DNA of 64,000 nt from Tanytarsus gracilentus (Eukaryota; Arthropoda; Insecta; Diptera; Chironomidae): assembly GCA_038502055.1 (NCBI GenBank), contig JAXRKN010000045.1:2874501-2938500 (forward strand). The letters are read 5' to 3'. The notes beneath the pieces were generated by a model. It worked only from the letters and a program-made list of their open reading frames with translations. It was not told the DNA's origin and searched no databases. This document shows positions 9,731 through 22,649 of this stretch, piece by piece (position 1 is the stretch's first letter; every line of letters starts with the position of its first letter). Made by a program: the position numbers and the translations under genes.

Positions 9731-11193
9731 TTAATCCTTTTCGAGGGTGTCGTGCATGAGAACAATTGATGGATGTATTTTTGCGTCTTCTAAGCTTTTA
9801 TCGTGATCGAGGCTCGTGAGACAAGAGTTGTGAATTTTAGAGAACAATGCAAATCTTTTAGTCTTATTATCATAAATCCCGGTTGGCAGTAAATAGTTGC
9901 GATAAATATAATTAATTAACTGACCAACTGATCGCTTGGAGGGATATTTAAATTTATGATTTTCATCTTGAAGCTTTAGTAGGATGTTCGTTTGTGGTCC
10001 ATCATCATTGCTCTTGAGTAAATCGTCGTCACTATCGAGCACTTTTGGTTCCTCAATTTCATTTTCCGGCAAATCTCCTTCGTCCGAGCTTATTGATGCA
10101 AAGCTCTCTTCGTCAGTCTCATATTTGGTGATTTTTGGGGTGGGTATAGCTTGTGATGTTGAAGTTGATGGTTTAATAGCGAGTGATGTTGATGATGTGC
10201 TTGCATAGCTTATCGTAGAAATGCCAATGTCCTCATCAGAGTCTTCATATGTTGAGTTCTGAAGTAAGAGTGTTAATTAATAAATTGGCAGTAAAAAATT
10301 AAGGTCACTCACATAAATCAACTCTTTATCCTTTCCCGTGCTGAACTTTTTCAGTTCCTTCAGTAAATTTCTCATCGAAACTTTATTACATTCGTTGAAG
10401 CTCTTCTTTAACTCTCCCGTGAGACTATCGATTACTAAAAAAATTGGCACATGGCTCTCATTTAACTTATAGAGATTCATGATTGTTATCGCCTCATAAT
10501 CATTTGAATTCTTGCGAATAAATACAAATTTTTCCTTGATAATCTTTTTAGCCTTCTGTGAGGAATCATTGAAAAAGTCTCGATTAAAAGAAAGACTTTC
10601 GAAATTTTCGTTGTTAATTAACACTGCCAGCCATTTTCCTACTTTTTGTCCGTGCACTTTCGCATAATTGAAATCGAAATTGGATGTGATGTCAATTGGA
10701 TTTCGATAGATATCTTCGAGGCATTTCTTCTTTGGCTTTTGACCGCGTGCAATCTCCTCTTGAATTTCCATTTCACGCTACGTTGAAACATTATGAGAGA
10801 TAAAATATTTTAAATGACAGTATGAGAAGTTATGAATTACCTTTAGATCACGAAAAGAGCTCACAAACTGTCTTCCAACACGACATAGCTGAACTGTTCT
10901 TCGACTATCCTCCTCCTGTACCATAATATCATAGCTTCTTGGAATTACAGGTCTTACTTCCTCCTCTTCCGGTATATTTTGAGGCATCTCTTCAGTTTCT
11001 TGCTGTGAGTCATAGTATTGTTGAATGGCGAGCTGCAAGTTATATCCAGATTCTTCTAATCTCCGTCGAGCGTCTTCGATTTGCACTAAAATTTTTTCAT
11101 GAATTGTTTAGTTTCGTAATTATTGCATTTTAATTAAATTCTCTTACAGTTTGACACTTCCATGAAGTTTAATAAAATTTCTTCGTGGTCCAT
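9731..11193 (-). CDS. Ubxn7: UBX-domain protein 7-like p97/VCP adaptor (UBA-UAS-UBX)
   Basis: Adaptor linking ubiquitylated proteins to the p97 segregase. Exons 11193-11148, 11085-10841, 10777-10313 and 10258-9731 (minus) join in phase to 427 residues, near the family's usual size. Residues 1-45 form a UBA domain (LLNFMEVSN through RLEESGYNLQLAIQQYY). The UAS thioredoxin-like domain at about 105-230 begins CLEDIYRNPIDI and includes GQKVGKWLAVLIN and FYKL-like NLYKLNESHVPIFLV. A Ser/Asp-rich linker follows. The C-terminal UBX domain (about 345-427) has ILLKLQDENHKFKYPS. Oddity: the p97-binding FPR loop expected before LTSLD reads SKIHNSCL, so the canonical FPR is missing. I also find no clear ubiquitin-interacting motif. 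p97 binding may be weakened or use other residues. The gene is divergent from Syt14. Confidence 0.88.
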
Positions 11194-11827
11194 GGCTTCA
11201 GTTTACCTCAATTTCCTCGATATTATTAAATATTTTTTTTATTGCTTTTGTTTTGTTTTGGTAATCTGTTAGAAAATAAGAAGAGTATACTCAATGTATA
11301 CTTTAAATAAAATTATTTAGACTTTTAACGAAATTAAATTAGATAACATTTGATTATGGAAACACTTGTTCGAAAATTATTAAAACAGATTTTCCCCCAA
11401 AATAAATATAAGAAGAAATTTTCATAAAAAGCTCACAAAACACACATTTCCATCAAGGGCGATTTGAAAAGCTCAGGAAACCCAAAGCTCTCAGAAAAAA
11501 AAATATTGTACAGAAAAGCACGTAGAAATTCTATTTTTCATTTTAGTTTCATTAGTGTACTCGTAATTGTAAGCTCAAATCGCACGTTAAATGAGAATTT
11601 AACATAAAACTTTGAAAATTTGCGTGAACCAAATTTTCGTGAAGTGAAAAGTGCAAAGTTAAAAAATTTTGATGGAAAATTTTCCGACATAAAATGCGAA
11701 AAAAAAATGTTTAAAATTCTTTTCGAGAAATTTTAGCTTTAAAATGAAAGTTAAAAACTCTTTTTTGGATATTTGATGTAAAAATTGAAGATTTTAAGCA
11801 AATTTGGAGACATAAAATTCACCGAAA
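11194..11827. promoter_or_regulatory. Divergent intergenic region of UBXN7-like and Syt14
   Basis: 634 AT-rich bases between two divergent start codons must hold both promoters and the Syt14 5'UTR. I see no TATA-initiator pair of convincing spacing and no open frame. Confidence 0.4.
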
Positions 11828-14800
11828 ATGATTATGATAGCAGCAGGAGTAGATTCATATGGTGAGTAAAAAAAAGTAATTTTCATTCACCTCGAAAAGT
11901 TCATCACGAAATTTCCCATAAGCAAACAGAATAATTAAGCATATGGCAAGTAATTGTGCGTTTCAATACTTTCGGAGGACACACAGGCACGGACATTGTC
12001 GAGTGTGAAAATTGAAAAATCGATATGAATCGTTCTTTAATTTCTGAAAGCTCTCTCTCTCCGTGTATTCATCATCGATTATTTCCTTCTTCACTCTCGG
12101 TCACATGCGACTTGATGAAATATTTACGCATTGGGGATTTCCCAAAGGATGCGAAAGATTTGATGCACATGTGAATTAATGTTTAAGAATGTAATTCAAC
12201 AAGTTTAAGCAATATCCTTGAGTGCGTATGAGGAAAGACCTTGAAATTTTCATCTCTATCGTGCACGATTAACTTGGAAATATTTCAGTGATATTTTTTT
12301 AGTTTTCAACTTTTTTAAAAGCTTCCTTCAATCATCAAAAGTTTCTTCCATTTTTCAATCCCCTCCAAATTCATCGTCGCACAATCGACGCTTGTTGTGT
12401 TGCATAAAGAAAATTCACAAGACAATCGGAGTCACCACGTGATCGAGGGAAACGTTTTTTTATAACTTGCCATTGACAATCATCAATTCCACCACTCAAC
12501 TGCAGAGCCTTTTTTTATCGCTTTTCCATTTTTCTCCACAGTTTCTATGGAAACGACGGTGGGAGCCGGATTGGGCATGTGTGTCTTAGTCATTATATTT
12601 TTCCTCTACATGAATCGTAAATGGTGTTTTAGCAGCACTTCTGGCAATTTTCCATGCTGCGACGAGAAATCATTATCAACAAAGACAATTCATTCATTTA
12701 GTGAGTATTTTTTTGTGTGTGCATGCATCAAAAAGAGCAAAACCTTATTCACATAGCCGAAAGCCATCCAAGAAATTTTCCTTTCATTCATGCGGCACTT
12801 GTGGTGTATAAAAGTGCACGTGTCGGAGCACTTTTCAAATTGCATCATTGACGCTTTATCCATCATTAGGATTATGATGTAACTTGAGATATTGTGCATG
12901 TCACAGTTCAAAGCACCAATCGAGAATCAATCTGATATTAAGGGTACTTTTATACCAACAATGCATTAATGATGAAATTGATATGATTCGACAAATTGGT
13001 GCCTTAAATCAAAAATATTTTAAATATTCGCGGAAAAACTCTATTTTAGTTAATGTTTTGCGTGATGTGAATTCAACCAAAAAGTAACTTGCATGATTTT
13101 TATCTAGACATGTAGTGAGGGTTGCTATTCAAAAAAATTAAATCCCCTTTTGAAAGAGCTAAAATAAATAATTTTATTATAACTTTGCTCATATTTTTAA
13201 ACTCTCGCATTTTAAACAAGAATAAAACTTCCCCTTTTTCTGTCATTTGAATTGCAAATTTTAAAAACTATTAAAAGGTTGCAACTTAAAAATGCGCTCA
13301 TACCATTGGCTAATTGTTTGCAAAATAAGCAAGTAACACGAGAATTTATTTGAATTCACTTGCTCATTATTAATTCATGAAGAAAATTCCTTAAAGCTTC
13401 GCGGTATGTAAACGAAAAAAAAATTATTTTACCACACATGTAAAAGCATGTCTTAATGTATGCCACACGTTTTTAACAGTCAATGAAGCCAATCAATATA
13501 TCTAATAAATTATGAAATTTTCAAAGTTCACCGTGATGAAGAAAATTCCTATAATTTTTGGCTTAGAGTTGAGTCAGACAAACATATTATTTTCGACACG
13601 CTAGCAACGAGCGAGAGTTTAAGACATTAAAAATGAATTACAGCCTTTTGAAGGTTTCGCTTGTTTCCTTAATAAAACTGAGAATTTTGAGAGTTTTCAT
13701 AACACTTTTGAATTAATTAAGTTTATGCGTTATGAAGAATTTTTCTAAGCATATAAACGAAATTGATCTAGAACAATTTTATGACTAAATAACGACATGC
13801 GTAGCAGTCAAGAATCTCGAGTGCTTCAAGATTTCAATCAAAAATCACCTTTGTCACGTATCAATGAGACGGCACATGCGACGACGATGGTAAATAACAA
13901 GTGAAACCAAAAGCTTATTTTCTCGTCGCCATGTCAACCAAAATATTCTTAAATGATCTTCCTTTCACCATAACTCAATCTACCCCTCGAGAAGCCTTGT
14001 TAAAGAGTAAATTTTTTCATGCGTATCGCATAATAAAATTTGATTGAATATTAAATGTTGTTTCGTCTCAATTACTTTTAAACATCAAAAGGTTTGAAGA
14101 AAATAAATTTTATTTTTTGAGCACTCTGTTCAACATCAGACAGGTTTGAAGTAGGAAAGTTTATAACAAACTTTAGTGCTGTCGTCGAATATAATGGTGG
14201 GTGAATGATTAAAGAGTTTTTTTCAAAACGATTAAGGAAAGTGTTAATTGGAGTAAATTAAATTTTCTTAAATTCTATGAACGATAATTTCAAAGGGATT
14301 AAAATTGTATTTAATTAATATGATTAAAACTTTGTTCAGACAGAAAATGAAAATGTTTTTGTGATTTTAAAACCCAGACATGCATGTACATGGTGAGAAC
14401 TTGCAATTAAGATGTTTGCTTCTCAAAGGATTTTTCCTTTTGCTTCTCAAAGACATGCATTTTGGAAAATTACTAAATGACAGGCCTAGTCAAACCCTAC
14501 AAACGGGGAAAAAAGATTTGAAATGGTTGTCTAGAGGGGGGATTTAGTTTTTTTTTTTTTTTTTTTTTTTAATTTTTTTGCGGGTATTGGAAATGGCACG
14601 CCGGAATTGTTTAACTTTCATTTTCTCGAAAAAGTTTTGTTTAGGAAAAAAAACTTCCGACTAAAGGAATTTTTATTCCGAGTTTAGGCGGGATATGTTT
14701 GAATGAATTTAGCAATGAAAACGTGGATGAAAATACTTGAAAGTGGTCTCATTTTAAAGGGAAAGAAGTAAATTTTTCATTGGCTGTGTCACTAATTTTT

Positions 14801-17441
14801 TTTGGTGCCGTTAAAAGTCTCAACAATCTATGTTTTGTGAAAATTTTCAGAAAACTTCCGACTAAAAGACGTTTCACCCTAATAAATTTAAATTTTACCA
14901 TTTTGCTATAACCTTGGAATTAACATCCGTCGAATTAGAAAGTTAAAAAATTTTATGAAAGCAGAAAAAATCTGATGAATTAATTTAAATTTTAAACCAA
15001 CAAAATTTCACATTAAAATCTTTGGTGTAATTTTTATTTTCCGAAACCTTTCCAATGTTCATTATTAGTGACATAAGTCGCAATAAAATCTCGCAAAATT
15101 ATTTACATTAAAACCCACATAAAAACTGCCGCATTAAAAAATGTTGACAAATTTTCCACGTGAGATTTTTCGTCATTTACTTTCTTTTTTATTTACGTAA
15201 AATGTGAAACAATTTCTTGGAACTTAAATTTATTTTTGTCTCAGAACCACCGAAGATGTGCATTTTTTAACATCCTTAAAATAACCTTTTAATACACATG
15301 AGATTAAAACCAATTTCTCCATTAATATTTTATGAAAGACTTGCGTCAATTTCGGAGGAGATGAAAAACCCTGAAAATATTTCTTTGAAATTGAAAATTA
15401 ATTTTTCGACACTCACCCACAGGAAGTAGTCGTTATCCTTATCACCCCGAGAATTCAAGTTCCGATTCCGAAGAGGAGATTCTTAGACGTTTGAAGTTAC
15501 AACAATCAATAAGCTTACAAAGTGGCCAAATAGCATCAAAATATGGTGGATTTAACAGTCCACTTAATCAATCGATAAACTTTGATGGTTTTCAACCGAT
15601 TCTATCGTTAGACAATAGCGTGCCATCAGCAACGAAACCAATCAAACATAGCTCGTCAAGGAGTAGTAGCATTTACAATAGTAATAATTTTAATAGCGTT
15701 CAACGACAAAATAGCAAGAATCGAGATTTGCTTGGACAGGCGGAACGTGGTAAAATTGGATCTCACACGAGTAGCGAGTGCAGTTCCAATAGTTCCGTTG
15801 AGGCGTCAGTCGAAAGTAATATGGGTCTCATAAGTCATGAGAAAAAAGGTGAATATAACGATGATTTAGCGATGAAAGTTTAAGCTGACGATTAATATTT
15901 ATTAGATCGCAAGCACATAAATCCAATTCTCGAACGAATCGTGCAGGATGGAAGGAGAAATAGTGGAAGTAGAAGGTTCATGCACCAAGATAGCTTGGAA
16001 GATGTACCGGAAATTAGTGGCAACAATCAAGATGTGAGATTTAAAATGAGATTTTAAATTTTTAACGGCTAATTTTTAAATTAAAATCCAGTTCATAGTC
16101 GACGTATTGCAAGAGCCGCTTCTCTTCGACACGAGTGACTTAAAATCAATTAAATCTGAGATTGACATAAATCCATCAACGTTGGAGCGAAGCGGAAGTT
16201 TTATTGAAATTTCTCTCCTCTATGACGCACCAATGCGAAAAATGACTGTCCACGTGATACAGTGCCGCGGAATTCCCACGAGAGATAAAAATAATGCGAC
16301 TCACTCGCAAGTGAGGTTACTTATGTTGCCTAGTAAAAAACAAAAGCACAAGACGAAAATTCGGAGCGGAGAAAATCCACAATTTATTGAAAGGTAGAAA
16401 AATTTATTGAAAATTTAATTTTATTTAATTTGTAATTTTAATTAGTTTTCTGCTCCATCGAGTGAATCCAGAAGAAGTTAATTCAATGGTAAATAGAAAA
16501 ACAATTAAAATTTTCGAGGAATTTTTTAAAATAATTTCTCTCTCGATCTAATTGAAGGGCTTGCGTGTTCGTGTCTATGGATGTGAACGTATGAGAAGAG
16601 AACGGTTGATTGGCGAGACGATAATAAGTTTTGCATCGATCGATTTGGAATTGGAAACGAATTTATGGTTGCCGTTGGAGCCTAGGAACAGCTCGATAGT
16701 AAGCGTTGATTAAATTTAATGGAAAATTTTCCCGCATCTTCAATGTCAAAATTTTCTCTCACAGTTGAGCGGTTCGTCGAGCGACTTGTTGAGCTTAGCA
16801 AGATCCGACAGTACGGGTTCAACAACATCTTTTCAGCAGCATGGCGGTGTTCCGGAATTATTAATAGGATTAGGCTATAATGGAACGACAGGTCGAATCA
16901 ATGTGGAGATTGTGAAGGGAAGTCATTTTAGGAATTTGTCACTGGGCAAGGCTCCCGATACTTATGTCAAGTTGTGCTTGGTGAGCAGCATGGGCCAGGA
17001 AATTGCTCGTGCGAAAACATCAACGAGACGCGGTCAGCCAAATCCATTATTCAAGGAGACTTTCGTATTTCAGGTAAGCGTGCGTCCCATCAAGTTTGAA
17101 AACAAAAATTATATTTTTCTTTTGCATTCGAATCAACAGGTCGCACTTTTTCAACTCAATGATGTTACGCTAATGATATCTGTTTATGCGAAGCGCAATA
17201 TGAAACGAAATGAAATGGTCGGTTGGTTCTCGTTGGGATTAAATTCGAGTGGCCCCGAGGAGATACAACATTTTAATGATATGCGAGATGCGGCCAATAT
17301 TAATGGACAAGTTGGAAAATGTGATCTTATTGCGAGATGGCATGTGCTGGTGGTGAGTTGAATGGATTTTTCTAAGCAAACATTTAAATTAATTTTTCAA
17401 ATTAAAATTTGTTTTTTAAAAATATTTTTCAGGATTCCTGA
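11828..17441 (+). CDS. Syt14: Synaptotagmin-14 (Ca2+-independent C2A-C2B membrane protein)
   Basis: Membrane-anchored trafficking protein of the Syt14/16 group, which lacks calcium-binding residues. Exons 11828-11861, 12542-12700, 15423-15848, 15906-16033, 16092-16393, 16446-16488, 16558-16698, 16765-17073, 17140-17352 and 17433-17441 join in phase to 587 residues. A membrane segment (LGMCVLVIIFFLYM) lies near residue 25-40, followed by NRKWCF as in vertebrate Syt14. A long Ser-rich linker (SSSDSEEEILRRL onward) leads to C2A (FIEISLLYDAPMRKMTVHVI) and C2B (GVPELLIGLGYNGTTGRINV, RRGQPNPLFKETFVFQ, VALFQLNDVTL). The protein ends RWHVLVDS, as vertebrate members end WHALLES. Expected calcium-ligand aspartates are not in the C2 loops (TRDKNN, GKAPDTY), in line with the group. 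Intron 12701-15422 is 2.7 kb. Confidence 0.95.
14548..14570. repeat. Poly-T tract of 23 bases in Syt14 intron 2
   Basis: An uninterrupted run of T on the plus strand, preceded by a G run (GAGGGGGGA). It could be the A-tail of an old minus-strand retroposed insertion, but no adjoining body is recognised. The motif ACTTCCGACTAAA occurs twice nearby (about 14656 and 14855). Confidence 0.6.
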
Positions 17442-17450
17442 TTCAACTAG

Positions 17451-17603
17451 CAGAGGTTGTCACCGCGTCGCAATAGCATTTCACATTTCATGAAGCGTCT
17501 TTCGAGAGATAGTAATATGAGCATAAGAGACTCAAAGAAAGACGATTCCTGTACTGTGGATATAGTGGATGAACTGCCATGTGACGATCTCAACTTTGTG
17601 TAA
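17451..17603 (+). CDS. Syt14: Alternative terminal exon of Syt14 (50 aa)
   Basis: Directly after the normal stop (TGA, 17439-17441) lies a second acceptor, CAACTAG ending at 17450, or CAG ending at 17453. It keeps the same phase-0 frame as exon 17140-17352. It opens a 50-codon frame: QRLSPRRNSISHFMKR, then an Asp/Ser-rich stretch, ending CDDLNFV at TAA 17601-17603. The composition is protein-like rather than random, with Arg-rich RRNS-type phosphorylation-like sites. Use of this site would replace the two-residue DS tail by 50 residues. Stop readthrough is less likely because TGA and TAG both stand in frame before it. Confidence 0.65.
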   Translation, partial: QRLSPRRNSISHFMKRLSRDSNMSIRDSKKDDSCTVDIVDELPCDDLNFV

Positions 17604-20322
17604 TGCCACTGAAAATATAAAAAAAGCTTTTATGCGCTTATCAAAGCTTTTTCTCCTTTTCTATGAAAACTTTTTTGATTTTCTAAATCGGGTCGATGCC
17701 CGAAAAAAAGTTGCGAAAATTTCTTGTAGTAACTTTACTAAGAAACTTTAAAACTGGAAAAATGTGATATGAAGATTTAAAAAAATTTGTTCGCTTTAAT
17801 TTGATAAAGATGAAAAATTACTTTTAAAGTTTTTTCAAAGCTCTATTTTAGAAGATGAAAAGGTAGAAATCTCTAAAAATTAGAAATCATTTATACGCAC
17901 AAATAAAACTTGATGATTCTGAATGATAGAGATTGCTATACCCCGAAAAAAAATAATAAACTTAAACTTACGAATTACAAATTTTATTAGAATTGTGGAA
18001 TAAGGAACACCTGTTGAATTCCTTATAAAATTCTTAAAAGTACCAAAAGTTCTCGTTACAACAAATTTCAAATTTTAATATTGCGAAAAGAATTAAACTG
18101 AAAGCCAAAAAGAAGTGGAAGCTTTTGAATATTTTTTCCTTAATGCATATCAACGATAAAAAAAATTAAATTGTGTGTCAACCATTTGAAAAGCTTAAAT
18201 TTGTTCTATTGCGCAATAAATTTCAATTTCGCAAAGAAATTTTGATTTAAAAATAAAAGTCAAAAATGCACAAGATTGAAAAAAAGAACATGAAAGAATT
18301 TTATAATTAAAATCAAGAGAAGGAAAATTTGAATATTAAATATTCCGAAATTAATTATTTTTAGAAAAATAATTTTACAGACTTTGGTTAGGCTATGCAA
18401 AGTTTATATAACTGTGATGCATAAACATATATGTTCTTTACATATTTAAAAATAGCTGTTTAATTTAAAATTTAACTAACAATAATTATTTCCCCCGTCA
18501 ATTTAAGTTCATGATGCATCCCTTTAAATATTATTTAACTAAATCAAATTTTCCTTCTCATGATCGTGATTAAAATTTAAATTCCACAACCGCATCCTGT
18601 AGCAACAAATTAAAAAAAGAAAATAGATACAAAGTTAAGCACAATTTTTCCAAAGGGGGTTTTCAGAAGAAATCGTTAACATTACTATTTTATGATAAAA
18701 CAAATTTAAAGAACAAAAAAAAATTAGATTTATAAAGAACAAAGCTCTTTTTGTATGAAATTTAACTAACACAAACGAAAAGCTTTTGAGTTTCAAAAAC
18801 TACGCACATAAAAATTAAAATTGAGTATCTGAGTAAATTTCCACAAAAAGAGCCAAATAAATATTTGTTGGGCGTGTTTTAACTGAAAATCTTCGATTTA
18901 ATTAAGTCGAAGGAAAACGCGTCCTTTTTGTTGAAAAAGAAATTGAATAAATTTGATGTGAAAATGAAGAGTCGAAAAGCTATTTAGAAATCTCACGATT
19001 TGAGGAGATTCGTTAAACATTTTTCTACAAATGGAAAATTTCATTGTGAAAGATGAAGAAAAATTGTCAATGAAAACGTCCGTTGATTGTCTAAAGAGCA
19101 AATAATTAGCTTAACTACCAATTTTCTGGTCGTATTTTATCTGAAAAAGGAAAGAGATTTTTAAAAGGAAGTTGAAGAATAAAAAATTAATTTGAATTTT
19201 AGCAAAAGTTAACAACCCTTGAAAAAGTTAATTTTTATCCTTCAAAATCTATTTAAAATCTCTAAAAAAATTCATTTTCTCGGTGCTTAAAAGAAACTTT
19301 CTAAAAACTATGGCACACAACCATAACTCATACACAAAAAAAAAATATTTAAAGTTATTATGTACCTTTGATTGAGTCCTTCATCTAAATGAAATATCTT
19401 GGAGATTCTATTTATAAAATATATATATTTTTGTTTCCTCAAGCCTCTACTTTGAAAATACCCTCAAAAAAATCGCACATAAATTATATGAAGACAATTG
19501 ATAAAGTGCACATTCTTGGTCTTTTTTGATACTTGAAAAAAAAATATTTACGAAAAAATTGTTGTTGGTGAAAGTATTTTTCTTTTCTTTGAAATCTCAT
19601 CGATGTTAAAGTAATTTTTTATTCGATGAAGAAAGAAGAAGAAAATTTGTCTAAATATCGCAAAAAGATATTTAATTTTTATAAAATCTATGGATAAATC
19701 ATGAAAAGTTTATTTAATCAAACAATTCTCACCAAAGTATGAAGACATAAAAAAATTTGACGTGATTTTAAAATTTCTTTTTTCCTCATTATAAAAGTGG
19801 AAAATCTCAGTGTGATGATTTTAACTGATTAATTAAAAATTTTAGATGTGATTTTTGTTACTAACTTTGTCAAATATTTAATATTTTTTTCATTTTTGTC
19901 ATTCGCTAATAAACGAAGAAAAAATTATTGGAAATCATTGAAAAATTTCATTAAAATAAAGAATTAAAAAATATTGTCAATTTTTTATAAAAAAAAAGTT
20001 CCAAAAAATCCGAAAAATAAAATCTTGAAAAAAGTTAAAAATTAACCAAAAATTTCTTAACTTTTATTTAATTCAAGTAAATAATTAAATTTGTTGTTTA
20101 TTGCATCCAAGCATTAAATAACGTTTTTTATTTAAGGCTGCTTTACACTCTACATTAAACATTTTCATGCTGCTCTGAATTTCTAAAATATTAATTTAGA
20201 TATATGCATGCAAGAGAGTAGTACTTAAGTTCTATTGACTTCTTTTAATAATTTATTTATTCATTATTAGTGACGGTGATGATTTGAATATCGGTTGCCT
20301 TTCTCAGTCATTAAACACGCTT
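17604..20322. other. Intergenic region between the 3' ends of Syt14 and LMBRD2
   Basis: About 2.7 kb of AT-rich sequence with only short chance frames. It should contain the two 3'UTRs. AATAAA on the minus strand at 20252-20257 is a likely LMBRD2 poly(A) signal 66 bases past its stop. No RNA gene or transposon recognised. Confidence 0.5.
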
Positions 20323-22578
20323 TTAGACGTCATCAAAAATATTTCGAGGTCTTGCTGCATTTTGCTCATTATAATCGGGTTGAAAATTGACATCAGTGGA
20401 TACGCCAAATCTCGCATGAATTTCTTGACTCAAACTTCTGCCATTGTATTCGGGGCTGAGGTCTTCAGTATTTCCATTCGTGTTGTATCCAACATTACCA
20501 CTTCCTTCACGAAGCAAGCCACGACCTCCAGTAGTAACGTCTCGCAAGGTAAAATCTCTTCTTCTTGTTTCGATGCGTTGTCGCTTTCGTTTCTCTCGCA
20601 CCATCAAGTCACGACCTTCTTGCACTAGTTCCGATGAAATTTCATCATTGGCCATAAACTGCTGAAAACCAAGAGCATTAAGGATTCGAGAGCCGAGGCT
20701 AAACCACGTGGCGGCACAAATAGCAACCTGTTGAATAAGATATTAAAAATTGAATTAGTTCACTCTCAAAGCACTCACCATTAACATTGGAAAATAAATG
20801 TTAAAACCATTTGCGATGATGCCAAGAACATCCATGTGACCCATAACTGATTGAGAGAAAAAATTAAGATCTTCATGATTTACTAATTAAAATTTTATAC
20901 TTTGAGTGTAATAAGTCTCTTGAATTCTCATCTTAATGACGTGCGAGTCCATGTGCATGAGTCCTAAAAAGTTCAAGCACATGGGCGGTGTGAGTCGACA
21001 CAAGAGCATTCCGCTGAAAATCAAACTGTGCTCATTTGTCTGATGGTGTGGCGCAAGGTAGTAGAGATTGAGGAATTTGATTCGGAAGATAGTGGAGTAC
21101 GCACAGTAGCAGAGATAGCAAAGGGTTACCATTGAAAAAACTTCAATTGTCACAAAGTCGTAGCTAACTCTAGCTATATTGAGAATTTTGGCGAAGAAAG
21201 ACAAAACTGGGTCGGGGCTGAAGAATGTAAGTTCACTCCATACAACCAAAACGGACATGATTGCTGTTGATCCTGCCAGCAATTTTAGGAAGGGTGACTT
21301 CACGACACACTCCCAATACCATTGAAAAGTGGGATGACAATGATTTCGGCGCGAGCTTAATTCATGACGGAATGGTGGCGATGATAAAAAGTTCATCTCA
21401 ATATCCTCAAGATAGAGAATTTTTTCAACTTGAACATTCCACATTGCTTCGGTGCGTTGTAATACTTGTAGGGATTTTATCACTTGCCTAAAATTTAATG
21501 TTAATTAAAGCTGTTGAATTTTTTGAAATATAATTTTCACCTATGAAGACGAATCAGAGCCTTTTCGGATGGTACGGCATTTGAATTTGTTTCACGCACT
21601 GTTCTTCTCGCCTTCTCCATAAACTCCGTTGGTACTTTTTTGAGAATTTCCTCGACACATGGCCGCAGTGGATGATGCGATGGTACTAAAATATTGACAG
21701 ACTGCAGTGACTCAAGGACATCTTCCGTATTCTCTTCAGCTTCAGCTTTGTCGGAACTTAACTTTGATAGTTTAAAGTAAGCATGCTGCAGTGTATATCC
21801 CGTTTTTGAATTATTGTAGAGACTTCTCGGCACTTCCACGAGCGCATATCCGAGAAGCAGCACAAGAAGAAATAAGCCCCAAGTGTTACTTGCCGACGAC
21901 GCAATTGCCTTTAGTTTTTGCCAATCAAGATAAACCTCAGGCTTAAGTGCAAGATAGATAAGAAGCACTCCGCAAATCATCAAATAGCTTCCATAATAAA
22001 TTGCATTATCAATTAGTGCCGATTTAAATTTTCCTTGCATATTAAAGTCACCCGCCTTGAGATACGATTGCATTAGTGGCATTATGAGCCACGTAAGAAA
22101 TTGCGATGTCCAATAGATTACACGCCAGAGATTCGGAAAGACATCATCCGAGACCATGCCCCAAGGCTGCTGACAGCTCGTTGTGTCATTACTATCGGAT
22201 GTGATATTGTGTTCGTAGAGACACTGTCGGTAGACCGTCTAAAAAAATAAATGAAAAAAAGTGAAATTAGTGATAAGAAAGAAATACATTTGTTAATGAG
22301 TCATGACAGTAAATTTAACGGCGATGACTTTTGTTATGGGTCAAACGGACGATAAACTTTGCTTAATAAATAAAAGTTTAAAATTGAGTTTTATGATAAC
22401 AAAGACATACCGCGGTGACATCCAGAGGAATGGTGAAAACGATCAGGAATGAGAAAGACCAAGCAACAACGACAGACACTGATACGAGAGGGTGTTGCCT
22501 CGCTATGTTACCATATCGATAAAGAAATCCAATACTTAGAATAAATGCAAAGCATATGGAGAAAATCAGCAGATACAT
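20323..22578 (-). CDS. Lmbrd2: LMBR1 domain-containing protein 2 (LMBRD2) homologue
   Basis: Multi-pass membrane protein of the LMBR1/limb-region family; in mammals LMBRD2 has been linked to beta2-adrenergic receptor signalling. Exons 22578-22411, 22238-21541, 21487-20901, 20846-20779 and 20727-20323 (minus) join in phase to 641 residues. I start at the ATG of MYLLIFSICFAF because it begins the first membrane segment as in other members, followed by LYRYGNIARQHPLV. Further family marks are LIRLHRQVIKSLQ, MWNVQVEKILYLED, ETYYTQ joined to IMGHMDVLG, and GFQQFMANDEI followed by a basic KRKRQR tail. About nine membrane segments are expected. The C-terminal 100 residues are polar and cytoplasmic in character. 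The start lies 66 bases downstream of BBIP1 on the same strand. Confidence 0.93.
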
Positions 22579-22649
22579 TTTTCTTTCTTTTCTTCTTCTT
22601 ATTCTCACAAAGTTGATTTTTTTTATTGATTTTCAGCACAATCTTTATT
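22579..22649 (-). terminator. Compact BBIP1-LMBRD2 junction with a poly(A) signal overlapping the BBIP1 stop
   Basis: AATAAA (minus strand 22649-22644) includes the BBIP1 stop codon; a second AATAAA lies at 22627-22622. Cleavage, or the start of LMBRD2 transcription, must happen within about 60 bases unless both genes share one dicistronic transcript. Confidence 0.6.

Noticed and set aside
12806..12813. TATAAAAG in Syt14 intron 2 as an alternative promoter
   Set aside because: No initiator at the right distance and no downstream coding exon in phase other than the normal ones.
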